From: Polaribacter tangerinus
Lineage (GTDB): Bacteria; Bacteroidota; Bacteroidia; Flavobacteriales; Flavobacteriaceae
Assembly (NCBI RefSeq): GCF_038024095.1
Contig: NZ_CP150668.1
Coordinates: forward strand, 1,550,001 to 1,614,000
Direction of reading: 5' to 3'
Length of the DNA stretch: 64,000 bases
Positions 24,377-32,960 of the stretch are shown here, in pieces (the stretch's first letter is position 1; the number at the start of each line of letters is the position of its first letter). A program made the position numbers and the translations under genes. Under the pieces are notes generated by a model. That model ran no database searches and was not told the origin of the DNA. It saw only the letters and a list, made by a program, of their open reading frames with translations.

Positions 24377-25876
24377 TTATTCTTTAACTATAAAGTTTTC
24401 TAATACTGACGCTATCTTTCTATTGTCCGACAATTGCGGAATTTTATTTTGTCCGCCAAATTTACCAATAGATTTCATATATTCATGAAATCCACCTTTT
24501 TTTACCTTACGAATTATTAGAGGTCTTAATATTTTTCCTTCTATTAAGTCGAAATAATAAATATTTTGTGCTTGCATGGCAGCGTCTACTTTTGTGGCAA
24601 ATTCTGTTAAGTTTTCGGGTGCTGTTTCAAACTCTATAAACCACTCATGATAAGGAAGTCCTGTTTTGGGGTTTACTTCGGGAGCCACTGTAAATTCGCT
24701 AATATTTATTGAGGTTCCTTTTATAGCGTCGTTTAATGCTTTTTCTACTTCTTTACCAATTACATGTTCGCCAAAGGCAGATATAAAGTGTTTTATTCTA
24801 CCAGTAACTTTAATTCGGTATGGTTTTGTAGACGTAAACTCTACGGTATCGCCAATATTATATCCCCAAAGACCAGCAGTTGTATTTAAAATAATTACGT
24901 AGTTAACGCCAATTTTTACGTCTTTTAGTGATATTCTTGTTGGGTTTTCTTCAAAAAATTCATCAGCAGGAATAAATTCATAAAAAATACCAGAATTTAA
25001 CTGTAGCAACATTCCCTTTTCTTTTTGTGAATCTTGGTATGCAATAAAGCCCTCTGATGCCGGATATAATTCTATGTAATCTATTTTTTTACCAATTAAA
25101 CTTTCAAATTTATTTTTATAAGGCTCAAAGTTTACGCCCCCATAAATAAAGAAGTTAAAGTTCGGAAATAGTTCGGCGATAGGTTTTCCTGTTTTTTCAA
25201 TTAACTTTTCGAAGTACATTTGTACCCAAGAAGGAATACCGCTTATTACAGACATGTTTTCATTTACTGTTTCCTCGACAATAGCATTTACCTTGGTGTC
25301 CCAATCTTCTATACAGTTTGTTTCCCAGCTAGGTAAGCGGTTTTTCATTAGGTAGTTAGGTACATAATGTGCTGCAATTCCGCTTAATCTACCTAATTTT
25401 ACTCCGTTTTTATCTTCTAGAACTGGGCTTCCTTGTAAAAATATCATTTTTCCGTTTACAAAGCTAGCGTCGTTTTTTTCTACAATATAAAAAAGCAAGG
25501 CATCTTTGGCAGCTTTTATATGCGTTGGCATAGATTCTTTAGTAATAGGAATGTATTTAGCCCCTGAAGTTGTGCCAGATGTTTTTGCAAAATAAAGCGG
25601 TTTTCCTGGCCACAAAACATCTTTTTCTCCTGCAACCACTCTGTCTACATAATTGCGTAAACCCTCGTAATCAGAAATATTTACTTGTTTTTTAAAATCT
25701 TCATAATTTTTGATTGTATTAAAATTATGGTCTTTTCCAAAAGCAGTTTTACTTCCTTTAGCAATTAAATTTTTAAATACTTTTTCTTGTGTTGCATGGG
25801 GTTTTTTTGCCCATTTGTACACTTTTTTTGTTACAAATTTGGCAAAAGGAATGGCAAAAAAAGATTTGATACTCAT
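24377..25876 (-). CDS. GH3 auxin-responsive promoter family protein (acyl-adenylate/amide synthetase fold)
   Basis: A 499-residue protein of the ANL-superfamily GH3 group. FAKTSGTTSGAKYIP near residue 107 is the phosphate-binding loop, and ELYPASEGF near residue 270 matches the adenylate motif. NYVIILNTTAGLWGYNIGDTVEF near residue 330 matches the hinge region. Plant relatives join amino acids to jasmonate or auxin; bacterial members are common in Bacteroidota and poorly characterised. It overlaps the M23 peptidase stop by one base, so translation is coupled. The substrate is unknown. Confidence 0.88.
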   Translation of the reverse strand: MSIKSFFAIPFAKFVTKKVYKWAKKPHATQEKVFKNLIAKGSKTAFGKDHNFNTIKNYEDFKKQVNISDYEGLRNYVDRVVAGEKDVLWPGKPLYFAKTSGTTSGAKYIPITKESMPTHIKAAKDALLFYIVEKNDASFVNGKMIFLQGSPVLEDKNGVKLGRLSGIAAHYVPNYLMKNRLPSWETNCIEDWDTKVNAIVEETVNENMSVISGIPSWVQMYFEKLIEKTGKPIAELFPNFNFFIYGGVNFEPYKNKFESLIGKKIDYIELYPASEGFIAYQDSQKEKGMLLQLNSGIFYEFIPADEFFEENPTRISLKDVKIGVNYVIILNTTAGLWGYNIGDTVEFTSTKPYRIKVTGRIKHFISAFGEHVIGKEVEKALNDAIKGTSINISEFTVAPEVNPKTGLPYHEWFIEFETAPENLTEFATKVDAAMQAQNIYYFDLIEGKILRPLIIRKVKKGGFHEYMKSIGKFGGQNKIPQLSDNRKIASVLENFIVKE

Positions 25877-26742
25877 TATTTAAAATCTATAAAGTTTGTA
25901 GGGTTTACAGCATAACCGCCGTTCCATAGTTCGAAATGTAAGTGAGGGCCAGTAGTAAGCTCTCCAGTAGAGCCTACACTAGCAATTACTTCGCCAGACT
26001 TTACTAAGTCTCCTTGTTGTTTTAATAGGTTTCCGTTATGCTTGTAAACAGAAATAAAGTTATTGGTATGTTTTAGTAGGATAGTGTAGCCAGTTTCTGC
26101 ACTCCAACCAGCAAAAATTACGGTACCATCGGCAACTGCTTTTATTGGGGTACCAGTTTTGGCTACTATATCTACTGCAAAATGTTTGGCACTAGAGTCG
26201 AAATCTTGAGAAATAGTTCCCGATAATGGCGAAAAAAACACCACTTTTAGATTGTTTAAATTACTATTTGTAATGGCAAATCTGTTTTCTCTTTCTACCT
26301 TTTCTCTAAAAATAGAATCTTCTCTAGAAGCATCTAATTCGCTTTCATCTATAGTAAGTTGTTGTGCCTCGAGCTGTAACGAGTCTATGTTTTCTGAGGT
26401 AATTTCTCCCGTTAAAACAGGTTTTAGTGCTTTGGTGTAGTTTTCGAGTATTGCCAATTTTATTTTTAAAGAATCGGCTTCGAAAGTAAGCTTTACCGCG
26501 TCTGCTTTTAGTTTTGATGAGGCATAGCCAGGTATGTATTCTTTAATGGGTGTAAATGCAATTAAAATAGTGGTTGCGATGATTAAAATAATTGAAAAAG
26601 CACCCCCAAAAACCACCACATTTAAGCGAGAAAGCTTTAAAGAAAAGCGTTCTTCAAAAGTGTTTTCGTTTAAAACAACTAACCGATATTTATCGGTTAA
26701 TTTTTGTTTTAAGTTACTTTTTTTTGGATTTTTAGTCGCCAC
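25876..26742 (-). CDS. M23 family metallopeptidase (membrane-anchored)
   Basis: A 288-residue protein with a cytoplasmic basic N-terminus, one membrane segment (about 39-63), a periplasmic helical region (about 75-160) and a C-terminal LytM/M23 domain. Zinc ligands are visible in HFAVDIVA (His then Asp) and GPHLHFELW (HxH). The GSTGELTTGPHLHF block is intact, so it is probably an active peptidoglycan endopeptidase. It starts the operon with the GH3-like gene. Confidence 0.92.
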   Translation of the reverse strand: MATKNPKKSNLKQKLTDKYRLVVLNENTFEERFSLKLSRLNVVVFGGAFSIILIIATTILIAFTPIKEYIPGYASSKLKADAVKLTFEADSLKIKLAILENYTKALKPVLTGEITSENIDSLQLEAQQLTIDESELDASREDSIFREKVERENRFAITNSNLNNLKVVFFSPLSGTISQDFDSSAKHFAVDIVAKTGTPIKAVADGTVIFAGWSAETGYTILLKHTNNFISVYKHNGNLLKQQGDLVKSGEVIASVGSTGELTTGPHLHFELWNGGYAVNPTNFIDFK

Positions 26743-26789
26743 AAAATTTTAATTTAAGATTACAAATATACAACGAAATAATACGCTTT

Positions 26790-27374
26790 CTATTTTCTAT
26801 AAAAGTTCATTTCATCAATATAATTCCAAACTTCTTTGGTTACTAAGGGCTTTATATTTTTACCACTTTGTATGCTTTTTCTTATTAGCGTAGATGAAAT
26901 TTCTATGATTGGTGCCTCTATTTTGTGAATTTTTTTATGGTTGTTAAAGCGTGAAGCTGTTTTACCATCTGCAATTCTTGGGTATACATAAATTTCGTGA
27001 TTTTCTAAAATTACTTCATAGTTTTTCCATTTATGAAAACTCTTAAGGTTATCTTCTCCCATGATTAAACAAAACTCATGATTTTTGTAAACATCACTTA
27101 TATGAGCCAATGTATGCACTGTGTAATTTGGTTGTGGCAGCTTAAACTCTATGTCTGATGGTTGTAACTTTTCGTATCCTTCTGTTGCTAGGTAAACAAG
27201 TTCTAGTCTGTGATGATTTTCTAGTAGAGAGCTCTTTTTTTTAAACGGATTGTGTGGTGTTACAAGCATCCATATTTCGTCTAAATCTGAGTTTTCTACC
27301 ATATGGTTAGCAATAATTAAGTGCCCAATATGAATGGGATTGAAAGTGCCAAAAAACAACCCTATTTTACTCAT
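26790..27374 (-). CDS. nadD: nicotinate-nucleotide adenylyltransferase
   Basis: A 194-residue nucleotidyltransferase. GTFNPIHIGH (9-18) is the T/HxGH ATP-binding motif, and ISSTLIRKSI near residue 160 is the second motif. It adenylates nicotinate mononucleotide in NAD synthesis. It follows gmk by 48 bases in the yicC-gmk-nadD order common in Flavobacteriaceae. Confidence 0.95.
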   Translation of the reverse strand: MSKIGLFFGTFNPIHIGHLIIANHMVENSDLDEIWMLVTPHNPFKKKSSLLENHHRLELVYLATEGYEKLQPSDIEFKLPQPNYTVHTLAHISDVYKNHEFCLIMGEDNLKSFHKWKNYEVILENHEIYVYPRIADGKTASRFNNHKKIHKIEAPIIEISSTLIRKSIQSGKNIKPLVTKEVWNYIDEMNFYRK

Positions 27375-27422
27375 TTTTTATACTTTAGTAATTATATAAT
27401 ACAACACGTATTATTTTTGTGT

Positions 27423-28010
27423 TTATTTTTCTTTTAATCCTATAAAATTACCCACCAATTCTTCTGCTTCTTGTAAAGCATCTTCTAAAATATAGTTTTT
27501 TATAATTTTGTCGAACTGAGGTGCCGTTGCTAGCTCTACCGAAGCTTTTGCAATACGCATATTTATTTTTTCTTCACTTTCTGTTTTTCGCTTTTTCAAA
27601 CGTATTTTTAGCTCATCTACACTTGGTGGTTTCACAAAAACAGACAATGTTTCTTCCGGAAATTTCTTTTTTATTCTGAGTCCGCCAGCTACATCAATAT
27701 CAAAAATTACATGTTTTTTTTGAGCCCAAATACGTGCTACTTCACTTTTTAAAGTACCGTAGAAATTATCTCTGTATACTTCTTCCCACTCTAAAAATTC
27801 ATCACTTTTAATTTTGTTTTTAAAGGTTTTTAAATCTATAAAATAGTAGTCGACACCGTCTTTTTCTTCGCCTCTTGGAGCTCTAGAAGTGGCTGAAATA
27901 GAAAATTCTAAATTAAATTTTTTGTTGTTTAGTAAGTGTCTAACAATAGTGGTTTTTCCGGAGCCAGAGGGCGCAGAAAACACAAATAATTTTCCTTTAA
28001 AGTCTGACAT
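27423..28010 (-). CDS. gmk: guanylate kinase
   Basis: A 195-residue enzyme. The P-loop APSGSGKT (13-20), the GMP-binding region SRAPRGEEKDGVDYYF near residue 40-57 and the DIDVAGG motif near residue 100 are all present. It phosphorylates GMP to GDP. It starts 6 bases after the yicC stop, so the two are co-transcribed. Confidence 0.97.
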   Translation of the reverse strand: MSDFKGKLFVFSAPSGSGKTTIVRHLLNNKKFNLEFSISATSRAPRGEEKDGVDYYFIDLKTFKNKIKSDEFLEWEEVYRDNFYGTLKSEVARIWAQKKHVIFDIDVAGGLRIKKKFPEETLSVFVKPPSVDELKIRLKKRKTESEEKINMRIAKASVELATAPQFDKIIKNYILEDALQEAEELVGNFIGLKEK

Positions 28011-28016
28011 AAATAT

Positions 28017-28883
28017 CTATAAAACGTTAAGAATTTGCTCTTTTATTTGTTCAAGTTCATTTTTCATTTGAATAACGGCCTTTTGCATTGGTGCAAAATT
28101 TGCTTTAGAACCTGTGGTGTTAATTTCTCTACCTATTTCTTGTACTATAAAACCTAGCTTTTTACCATTAGAATCTTTAGAGGCTAAAGTTTCTAGAAAA
28201 TAGTCTAAATGGTTAGCCAATCGCACTTTTTCTTCATTTATATCTAGCTTTTCTAGGTAATAAATTAATTCTTGTTCAAACCTATTTTGATCTGTTTCTA
28301 CCTTTAAATCGTCAATAGCTTTTTTTAAACGAATTTTTACATTTTCTATCCTATCTCCGTCCAATGCTTTTACCTCTTCTAAATACGTTTTTATATTTGC
28401 TATTCTTTCTTTAAAATCAATTTCTAAAGAAGCGGCTTCATCTATTCTATATTGCACTATTTCTTCAATAGCAATATCTATGTTTTTATTGATGATGTTC
28501 CACTCATTTTCATCCAATTCTTCACGAACAGTTTTAAGTGCATCTGGCATTCTTACTGCCATTTTTAGTAATTCAACGTCATCTGAACTACCTGTTTGAA
28601 CCACATTTCTAAGTTGCTGCATATATTCTTTTACAGCTAAATGATTGATGCTTGCCGAAGTTTCATCGGCAGTCATTTCTACAAAAATTGAAAAATCTAC
28701 TTTGCCACGCACCAAAGCACTAGCTAACTTTTTACGAACTGCTAATTCTTTTTCTTTATAATAAGAGGGTATGCGAACGTTTAAATCGAGATTTTTACTA
28801 TTTAAAGATTTAATTTCTATGGTAACTTTTTTGGTTGGTAATTGTAAAATTGCTTTACCATAACCAGTCATAGATTGAATCAT
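28017..28883 (-). CDS. YicC/YloC-family endoribonuclease
   Basis: A 288-residue protein starting with the family signature IQSMTGYGKA and ending in the conserved block GKKLGFIVQEIGREINTTGSKA. The family is linked to RNA turnover (YicC/YloC) and in E. coli promotes small-RNA decay. It heads the yicC-gmk-nadD operon. Confidence 0.93.
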   Translation of the reverse strand: MIQSMTGYGKAILQLPTKKVTIEIKSLNSKNLDLNVRIPSYYKEKELAVRKKLASALVRGKVDFSIFVEMTADETSASINHLAVKEYMQQLRNVVQTGSSDDVELLKMAVRMPDALKTVREELDENEWNIINKNIDIAIEEIVQYRIDEAASLEIDFKERIANIKTYLEEVKALDGDRIENVKIRLKKAIDDLKVETDQNRFEQELIYYLEKLDINEEKVRLANHLDYFLETLASKDSNGKKLGFIVQEIGREINTTGSKANFAPMQKAVIQMKNELEQIKEQILNVL

Positions 28884-28949
28884 AAAAAATGCGTGTTTGT
28901 TTTATTGAGTAGCAAAGATAGTTTTTATTTGTAATAGTTGTAAACTACA

Positions 28950-29837
28950 TTATTTTTTTACTTGTTTGGTAACTAAATATACACCAAAAAAAATGAGAAT
29001 TGTTGCGCTAATTTTTACTAAGTTTAATGAGTCGCTACCAACAATTAATGCATAAATAGAGGCTATAACAGGCTGTAAATATATAAAAACACTTACGGTT
29101 GTTGGTTTTAGTTTAGACAAACCGTACAAATTAAAAAGATAGGTTATACAAGTAGTAAAAACCACCACAAAACCTATATTCCAGTAAATGCTTACAGGTA
29201 TTGTTTGCCAGTTTATTTCTGTAAATTCCTGGTAGCCAACTGGTAATACAAAAAGCAAACCAAACAAGTAAAACCATTTAATAAAAACTATTGGATGGTA
29301 TTTATGAATTAAATTTTTTGCCAATACTAAATATAGTGCATAGGATGCAGCATTTACAAAAACTAAAAAATTGCCCAATGTACTATTTGTACCGGTTTCT
29401 GTAGAGTTGCTGCCATAAGTTATGAGTAAAAGGGTACCTAAAAGACCAATAAAAACTCCTGAAATTCTTTGTTTTCCGATAGATTTACGAATTAATATGC
29501 TCGAAAAAATAAGCACTAAAATTGGCGACGTAACCATCATTACAGAGGCGCTGATTGGTGTGGTATAACTTAATCCTTTAAAAAAAGTGAGCATATTTAA
29601 TCCTACTCCGAAAAAAGCAGCAAGTAAAATTCTTTTATAATCTTCTTTGGCTACTTTTTTTGCTTTTATAAACATTCCTAAGCACCAAAATATTGCAGTA
29701 GCTCCAAGCACTCTAATAAGTATAAACCCATAAGGTTTTACGTAGTTTGGCATTACATCTTTTGCAATGGTATAGGTAACACCGTAAATGAGTGTGGCAA
29801 TTGATACGGCAATGATTGCCAACGTTCTTTGGTTCAT
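28950..29837 (-). CDS. DMT superfamily (EamA) transporter
   Basis: A 295-residue integral membrane protein with ten predicted helices in two EamA repeats. GLSYTTPISASVMMVTSPILVLIFSSI in the first repeat and LKPTTVSVFIYLQPVIA in the second carry the conserved Pro-containing helices. Substrate unknown. It shares little sequence with the EamA gene at 15205 beyond the fold. Confidence 0.88.
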   Translation of the reverse strand: MNQRTLAIIAVSIATLIYGVTYTIAKDVMPNYVKPYGFILIRVLGATAIFWCLGMFIKAKKVAKEDYKRILLAAFFGVGLNMLTFFKGLSYTTPISASVMMVTSPILVLIFSSILIRKSIGKQRISGVFIGLLGTLLLITYGSNSTETGTNSTLGNFLVFVNAASYALYLVLAKNLIHKYHPIVFIKWFYLFGLLFVLPVGYQEFTEINWQTIPVSIYWNIGFVVVFTTCITYLFNLYGLSKLKPTTVSVFIYLQPVIASIYALIVGSDSLNLVKISATILIFFGVYLVTKQVKK

Positions 29838-30000
29838 ATTTTAAGTGTAAATAAGAAATTGCAAAGTTGCTAATAATTATGGGTATAGCCATAAAAAAAG
29901 AGCTCCAATATATTATTATTGAAACTCGTTGTTTTTTGGTTGATTAATTTATGGTAGCAATATATGCATTTTTTTATTTTTTAAAAAAAAGAAAAAAAGA

Positions 30001-30030
30001 TTGTGAGTTTTCAAAATTTAAATACTTTTG
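30001..30030 (+). promoter_or_regulatory. Bacteroidota-type promoter of the lipoprotein island
   Basis: TTG at 30001 and TACTTTTG at 30023-30030 are separated by 19 bases, matching the Bacteroidota sigma consensus of a -33 TTG and a -7 TAnnTTTG. The expected transcript start near 30037 lies just upstream of the ATG at 30058, which supports that ATG as the ancestral start. Confidence 0.65.
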
Positions 30031-30078
30031 TAAAAAAAATCTTAAAAAATTGAAAATATGAGAAAAATTTGTAAAATT

Positions 30079-30092
30079 GTTTATTGTTTATT
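30079..30092 (+). repeat. tandem heptanucleotide repeat (GTTTATT) x 2 within a signal-peptide sequence
   Basis: Two perfect copies of GTTTATT lie between the ATG at 30058 and the lipobox codons. Because 7 is not a multiple of 3, each gain or loss of a copy shifts the frame. The present two-copy state puts the ATG out of frame (it stops at a TAG at 30097); zero or three copies would place it in frame with LVSC. Confidence 0.8.
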
Positions 30093-31751
30093 GTACTAGT
30101 TTCATGTAATCTCCAAGAATATGAAACTAGCATTAATTTGGAAAATAATTTACAAAATAAAATTAGCTATGATATTGAAAATAATAATTTAATTATTAAT
30201 AGTTCAAAGAGTTTAAAAAACCTTTATGACAACTTAAAATCAGGAGAAAAATTTGAATTAGAGTTAATAAAAAGTTTTTATAATAAAGGTTTCTTTCCAA
30301 TGGAATTAGTAAGTATTGCAACTAAAGAAGAAATTGAGTACTATAAGAAAAAGAAAATCGAAAACTTTTTATTGTACAAAAGCAAAAAAAATAGTAATTT
30401 AAATGAAAATATTATAAATAACGATAATTTTGCTACTATTTTAAGTGAAGATGGAGAGGTACAAGTTGGCGATTCTATTTATAAATACACAAGTAAAGGC
30501 TTATTAATTGCACATATTAAAAAGAGAGCTTTATTTGAAACTTATACTAAAAAGAGTTCAAATAATCTATTTAAATCTAATTCTGATGTTTTTTTATATA
30601 CACCAGATAGAAATAATTTATTAGATTTTAATGTAGAACAAGCAGATGAATGCGATCTAAATGCAACTATCTCAAGTGAGTTAATATTGCCTTCAGAATT
30701 CTATGGATGTGGTGGAGGTGGTTCAGTTTCTGGTGGAACAAGTACAGTGGGTGGTGGTATAAGAATACCAGACACATCAAATTATAGTGAATGTGTAAAT
30801 AGTAAATCTGGTTGGATAGATAATATATTTGGAAGATCTTATGTTTGTGAATATTTTTTTAATGATGATAAAAAATTAAGAACTATTTTTGAGGCAGCAG
30901 ATTATTATTTCTTCCAAGATGTATATGCACAAGCTAAATTTAAAAACAATACATGGTTTGGCTGGTTTTCTGATAGAAGTGCTGATGAAGTTTATTTATT
31001 GAATAAAAAAGTTATATTAAATACTAAAACTGAAAAAAGAGGTTTTGATTTTGCTATAGATTGGGAAGATACTGTTAAAGTTTTTAATAAAATTTATACG
31101 TTCTTTTTGTCAAAACCAGACAATACTATAACTTATGTTTCTAACGAGTATGATTTTAATACCAATACTGTAACTACGCATTTGCCAAATCCAGATAATT
31201 TATTAAATTTAGCTTCAAACAGCTTAAACTTAATAACACCTCAAATAGTCCAAAAGACACCTTTAATTGATATAGATTTTAATTTAAAAAATTTTTTTGG
31301 CACAAAGGTTAATAAGGCTGTTACAATAAATGTACTCTCTTTAAAATACAATCTAAGCAACACTGATATAATAAAGCTAGCTCATGAAACTTTAGCAGGT
31401 AAAAAGATTAAGTTAGATAAAGGTGAGACAGGTGCAATTATTATAGTATATGTAAATCCTAAAACTATGGAAGCTAAACCAGTTGCTTTTAGTTTATTTG
31501 GTGAAAAAACTACTGTAAGTAAACTTGCAGTTGCTGCAAGAGATTTTGACGTACCTCAAAATTTTAAAATAGATGACTTTTCAGTTGTATTTAAGTCAAA
31601 ACACTACAGTGTTACAAACTCTACAAAAAATAGTATAGGTGTTAAGTTTAAATTTAGAATAGATGTTGTAAACTCTGTAGATATAGAAATAGAATCAGGT
31701 GCATATTATAAAGGTGTTTGGGGTGGTTCAAAATTTAAAGTTCAATATTAA
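30084..31751 (+). CDS. putative surface lipoprotein of unknown family, start disrupted by a frameshift
   Basis: The open frame gives 555 residues from a TTG at 30084, beginning FIVLVSCNLQEYE: the end of a lipoprotein signal with a lipobox Cys, but lacking the basic n-region. The ATG at 30058 encodes that missing region (MRKICKIVYCLL) in another frame, separated by the heptanucleotide repeat. The remainder is Asn/Lys-rich, has a glycine-rich linker after FYGCGGGGSVSGG (about residue 208-225) and a C-terminal region of about 150 residues rich in beta-strand patterns (VNKAVTINVLSLKY, GETGAIIIVYVN). I recognise no domain. It is followed 4 bases later by a small outer-membrane-like protein gene. 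As it stands it may not be exported. Confidence 0.7.
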   Translation: MFIVLVSCNLQEYETSINLENNLQNKISYDIENNNLIINSSKSLKNLYDNLKSGEKFELELIKSFYNKGFFPMELVSIATKEEIEYYKKKKIENFLLYKSKKNSNLNENIINNDNFATILSEDGEVQVGDSIYKYTSKGLLIAHIKKRALFETYTKKSSNNLFKSNSDVFLYTPDRNNLLDFNVEQADECDLNATISSELILPSEFYGCGGGGSVSGGTSTVGGGIRIPDTSNYSECVNSKSGWIDNIFGRSYVCEYFFNDDKKLRTIFEAADYYFFQDVYAQAKFKNNTWFGWFSDRSADEVYLLNKKVILNTKTEKRGFDFAIDWEDTVKVFNKIYTFFLSKPDNTITYVSNEYDFNTNTVTTHLPNPDNLLNLASNSLNLITPQIVQKTPLIDIDFNLKNFFGTKVNKAVTINVLSLKYNLSNTDIIKLAHETLAGKKIKLDKGETGAIIIVYVNPKTMEAKPVAFSLFGEKTTVSKLAVAARDFDVPQNFKIDDFSVVFKSKHYSVTNSTKNSIGVKFKFRIDVVNSVDIEIESGAYYKGVWGGSKFKVQY

Positions 31752-31755
31752 GATT

Positions 31756-32295
31756 ATGAAAAAAATAACATATTTACTTATATTTACTACTATAAATATA
31801 TTTAGTCAACAAGAAGAATTACAAAATCAATTTAAATTAGAATATAATTTATTAGGTGTAGGTGCCTCTTATGAATTGCCAATAAGCGAAAATTGGTTAT
31901 TAGATGTAGGAGTTGGTGTTGGTGGTGGTGTTGATGCTGATAATGGTTATGTTTGGCAATTCAATTCTAATTTAGCTTTTTATTTTAAAGGCGAAATGAA
32001 ATATTATTACAACAGGGAAAAAAGAGTTAAAAAAAATAAAAATAATATAAATAATGCTGGTAACTATTTTGCTTTACAAACAAAATATTTTACAAGAAGA
32101 TTTTCTCCAAGCGAAGATTTTATTCCCTTACAGAATTCCTTATTAACAGAAGTGCACTGGGGTTTACAGCGTTCGTTGGGTGGTTATTGGTTGTTTAATT
32201 TTCATGTTGGTTTGGGTGTCCTTAGAAATTTAGAGAATAATACAGGTATTATGTCACCTTCAATTGGTTTGAAATTTTCTTACAAACTATTTTAA
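31756..32295 (+). CDS. putative outer-membrane beta-barrel protein (small, unknown family)
   Basis: From the ATG at 31756 the protein is 179 residues; a longer in-frame start at 31699 lies inside the preceding gene and would spoil the signal peptide. KKITYLLIFTTINIFSQ is a typical flavobacterial signal peptide. It is followed by alternating-hydrophobicity strands (LLDVGVGVGGGV, FNFHVGLGVL) and a C-terminal aromatic end (IGLKFSYKLF), as in outer-membrane barrels. A basic KRVKKNKNN segment lies centrally. It resembles the pseudogene just downstream. Confidence 0.72.
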   Translation: MKKITYLLIFTTINIFSQQEELQNQFKLEYNLLGVGASYELPISENWLLDVGVGVGGGVDADNGYVWQFNSNLAFYFKGEMKYYYNREKRVKKNKNNINNAGNYFALQTKYFTRRFSPSEDFIPLQNSLLTEVHWGLQRSLGGYWLFNFHVGLGVLRNLENNTGIMSPSIGLKFSYKLF

Positions 32296-32305
32296 AAAAT
32301 AAATT

Positions 32306-32871
32306 ATGAAACAAATAGCATGTACACTCTTCGCAACAATTTTATTTTATTTTTTTCTTTTTCGCAAGAACCAAAAAAGCATAGTGTAGAAAACTCTATG
32401 TATGGTGTACAAACTGGTTTATTAGGTGTTTGGGGGTATAACGAAACAAAACCAAATAATGAGTTTGCTTTAAGAACAGAAATTGGTTTAGATGGTGAAT
32501 ACTCTTACAGCGATTTTGATTCCCCAAAATCTCAATATTATTTTATACCATCAATATCTTTAGAGCCACGTTGGTATTATAATTTTAAGAAAAGAGCAAA
32601 AAAAGGGAAATCTATAAAAAGAAATAGTGCTAATTTTTTAAGTTTAAAAACTACTTACAATCCTGATTGGTTTATAATTTCAAATACAGACAATGCAGAT
32701 TTTGCAAACGTTTTTAGAACTATATCTTCTTGAGTTATTCGTAGAGATTTAGGTACTAATTTTTATTTTGATTTAAGAATAGGTTTTGGGTATGGTTTTG
32801 CTTCTAATGATTCAAATTTTTCAGGTGGTTTTTTATCCGATTTATCTGTTAGATTTGGGTACAATTTTTAA
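32306..32871 (+). pseudogene. broken paralogue of the preceding barrel protein (frameshift plus premature stop)
   Basis: The ATG at 32306 opens a signal peptide (KQIACTLFATILFYFF) that loses frame at a run of seven Ts; one extra T would continue into FSFSQEPKKH, a normal cleavage site. The main frame then reads to an in-frame TGA at 32731-32733, beyond which the same frame stays open for 45 residues and ends in VRFGYNF, a typical barrel terminus. It shares layout with the preceding gene, including a basic KKRAKKGK segment before a FLSLKT strand. Two lesions make it a pseudogene. The apparently open part is 32320-32733. Confidence 0.8.
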
Positions 32872-32893
32872 AGAATACTTTTTAATAATTTCT

Positions 32894-32934
32894 AAAGCTT
32901 AGTTTTATTTTTTAAAACTAAGCTTTCTTTTTTT
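32894..32934 (+). terminator. intrinsic terminator of the lipoprotein/barrel island
   Basis: A perfect 14-bp stem AAAGCTTAGTTTTA/TAAAACTAAGCTTT with a five-T loop, followed by CTTTTTTT. It lies 22 bases after the pseudogene end. Confidence 0.88.
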
Positions 32935-32935
32935 G

Positions 32936-32943
32936 TAAGTTTG
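32936..32943 (+). promoter_or_regulatory. -7 promoter box of upp
   Basis: TAAGTTTG matches TAnnTTTG and lies 17 bases before the upp ATG, immediately after the terminator. Confidence 0.5.
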
Positions 32944-32960
32944 AAAAAATTCTTAACAAA

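Noticed and set aside
31699..31755. upstream start for the 179-residue barrel protein
   Set aside because: It lies inside the preceding gene, and the added residues would precede and disable the obvious signal peptide.
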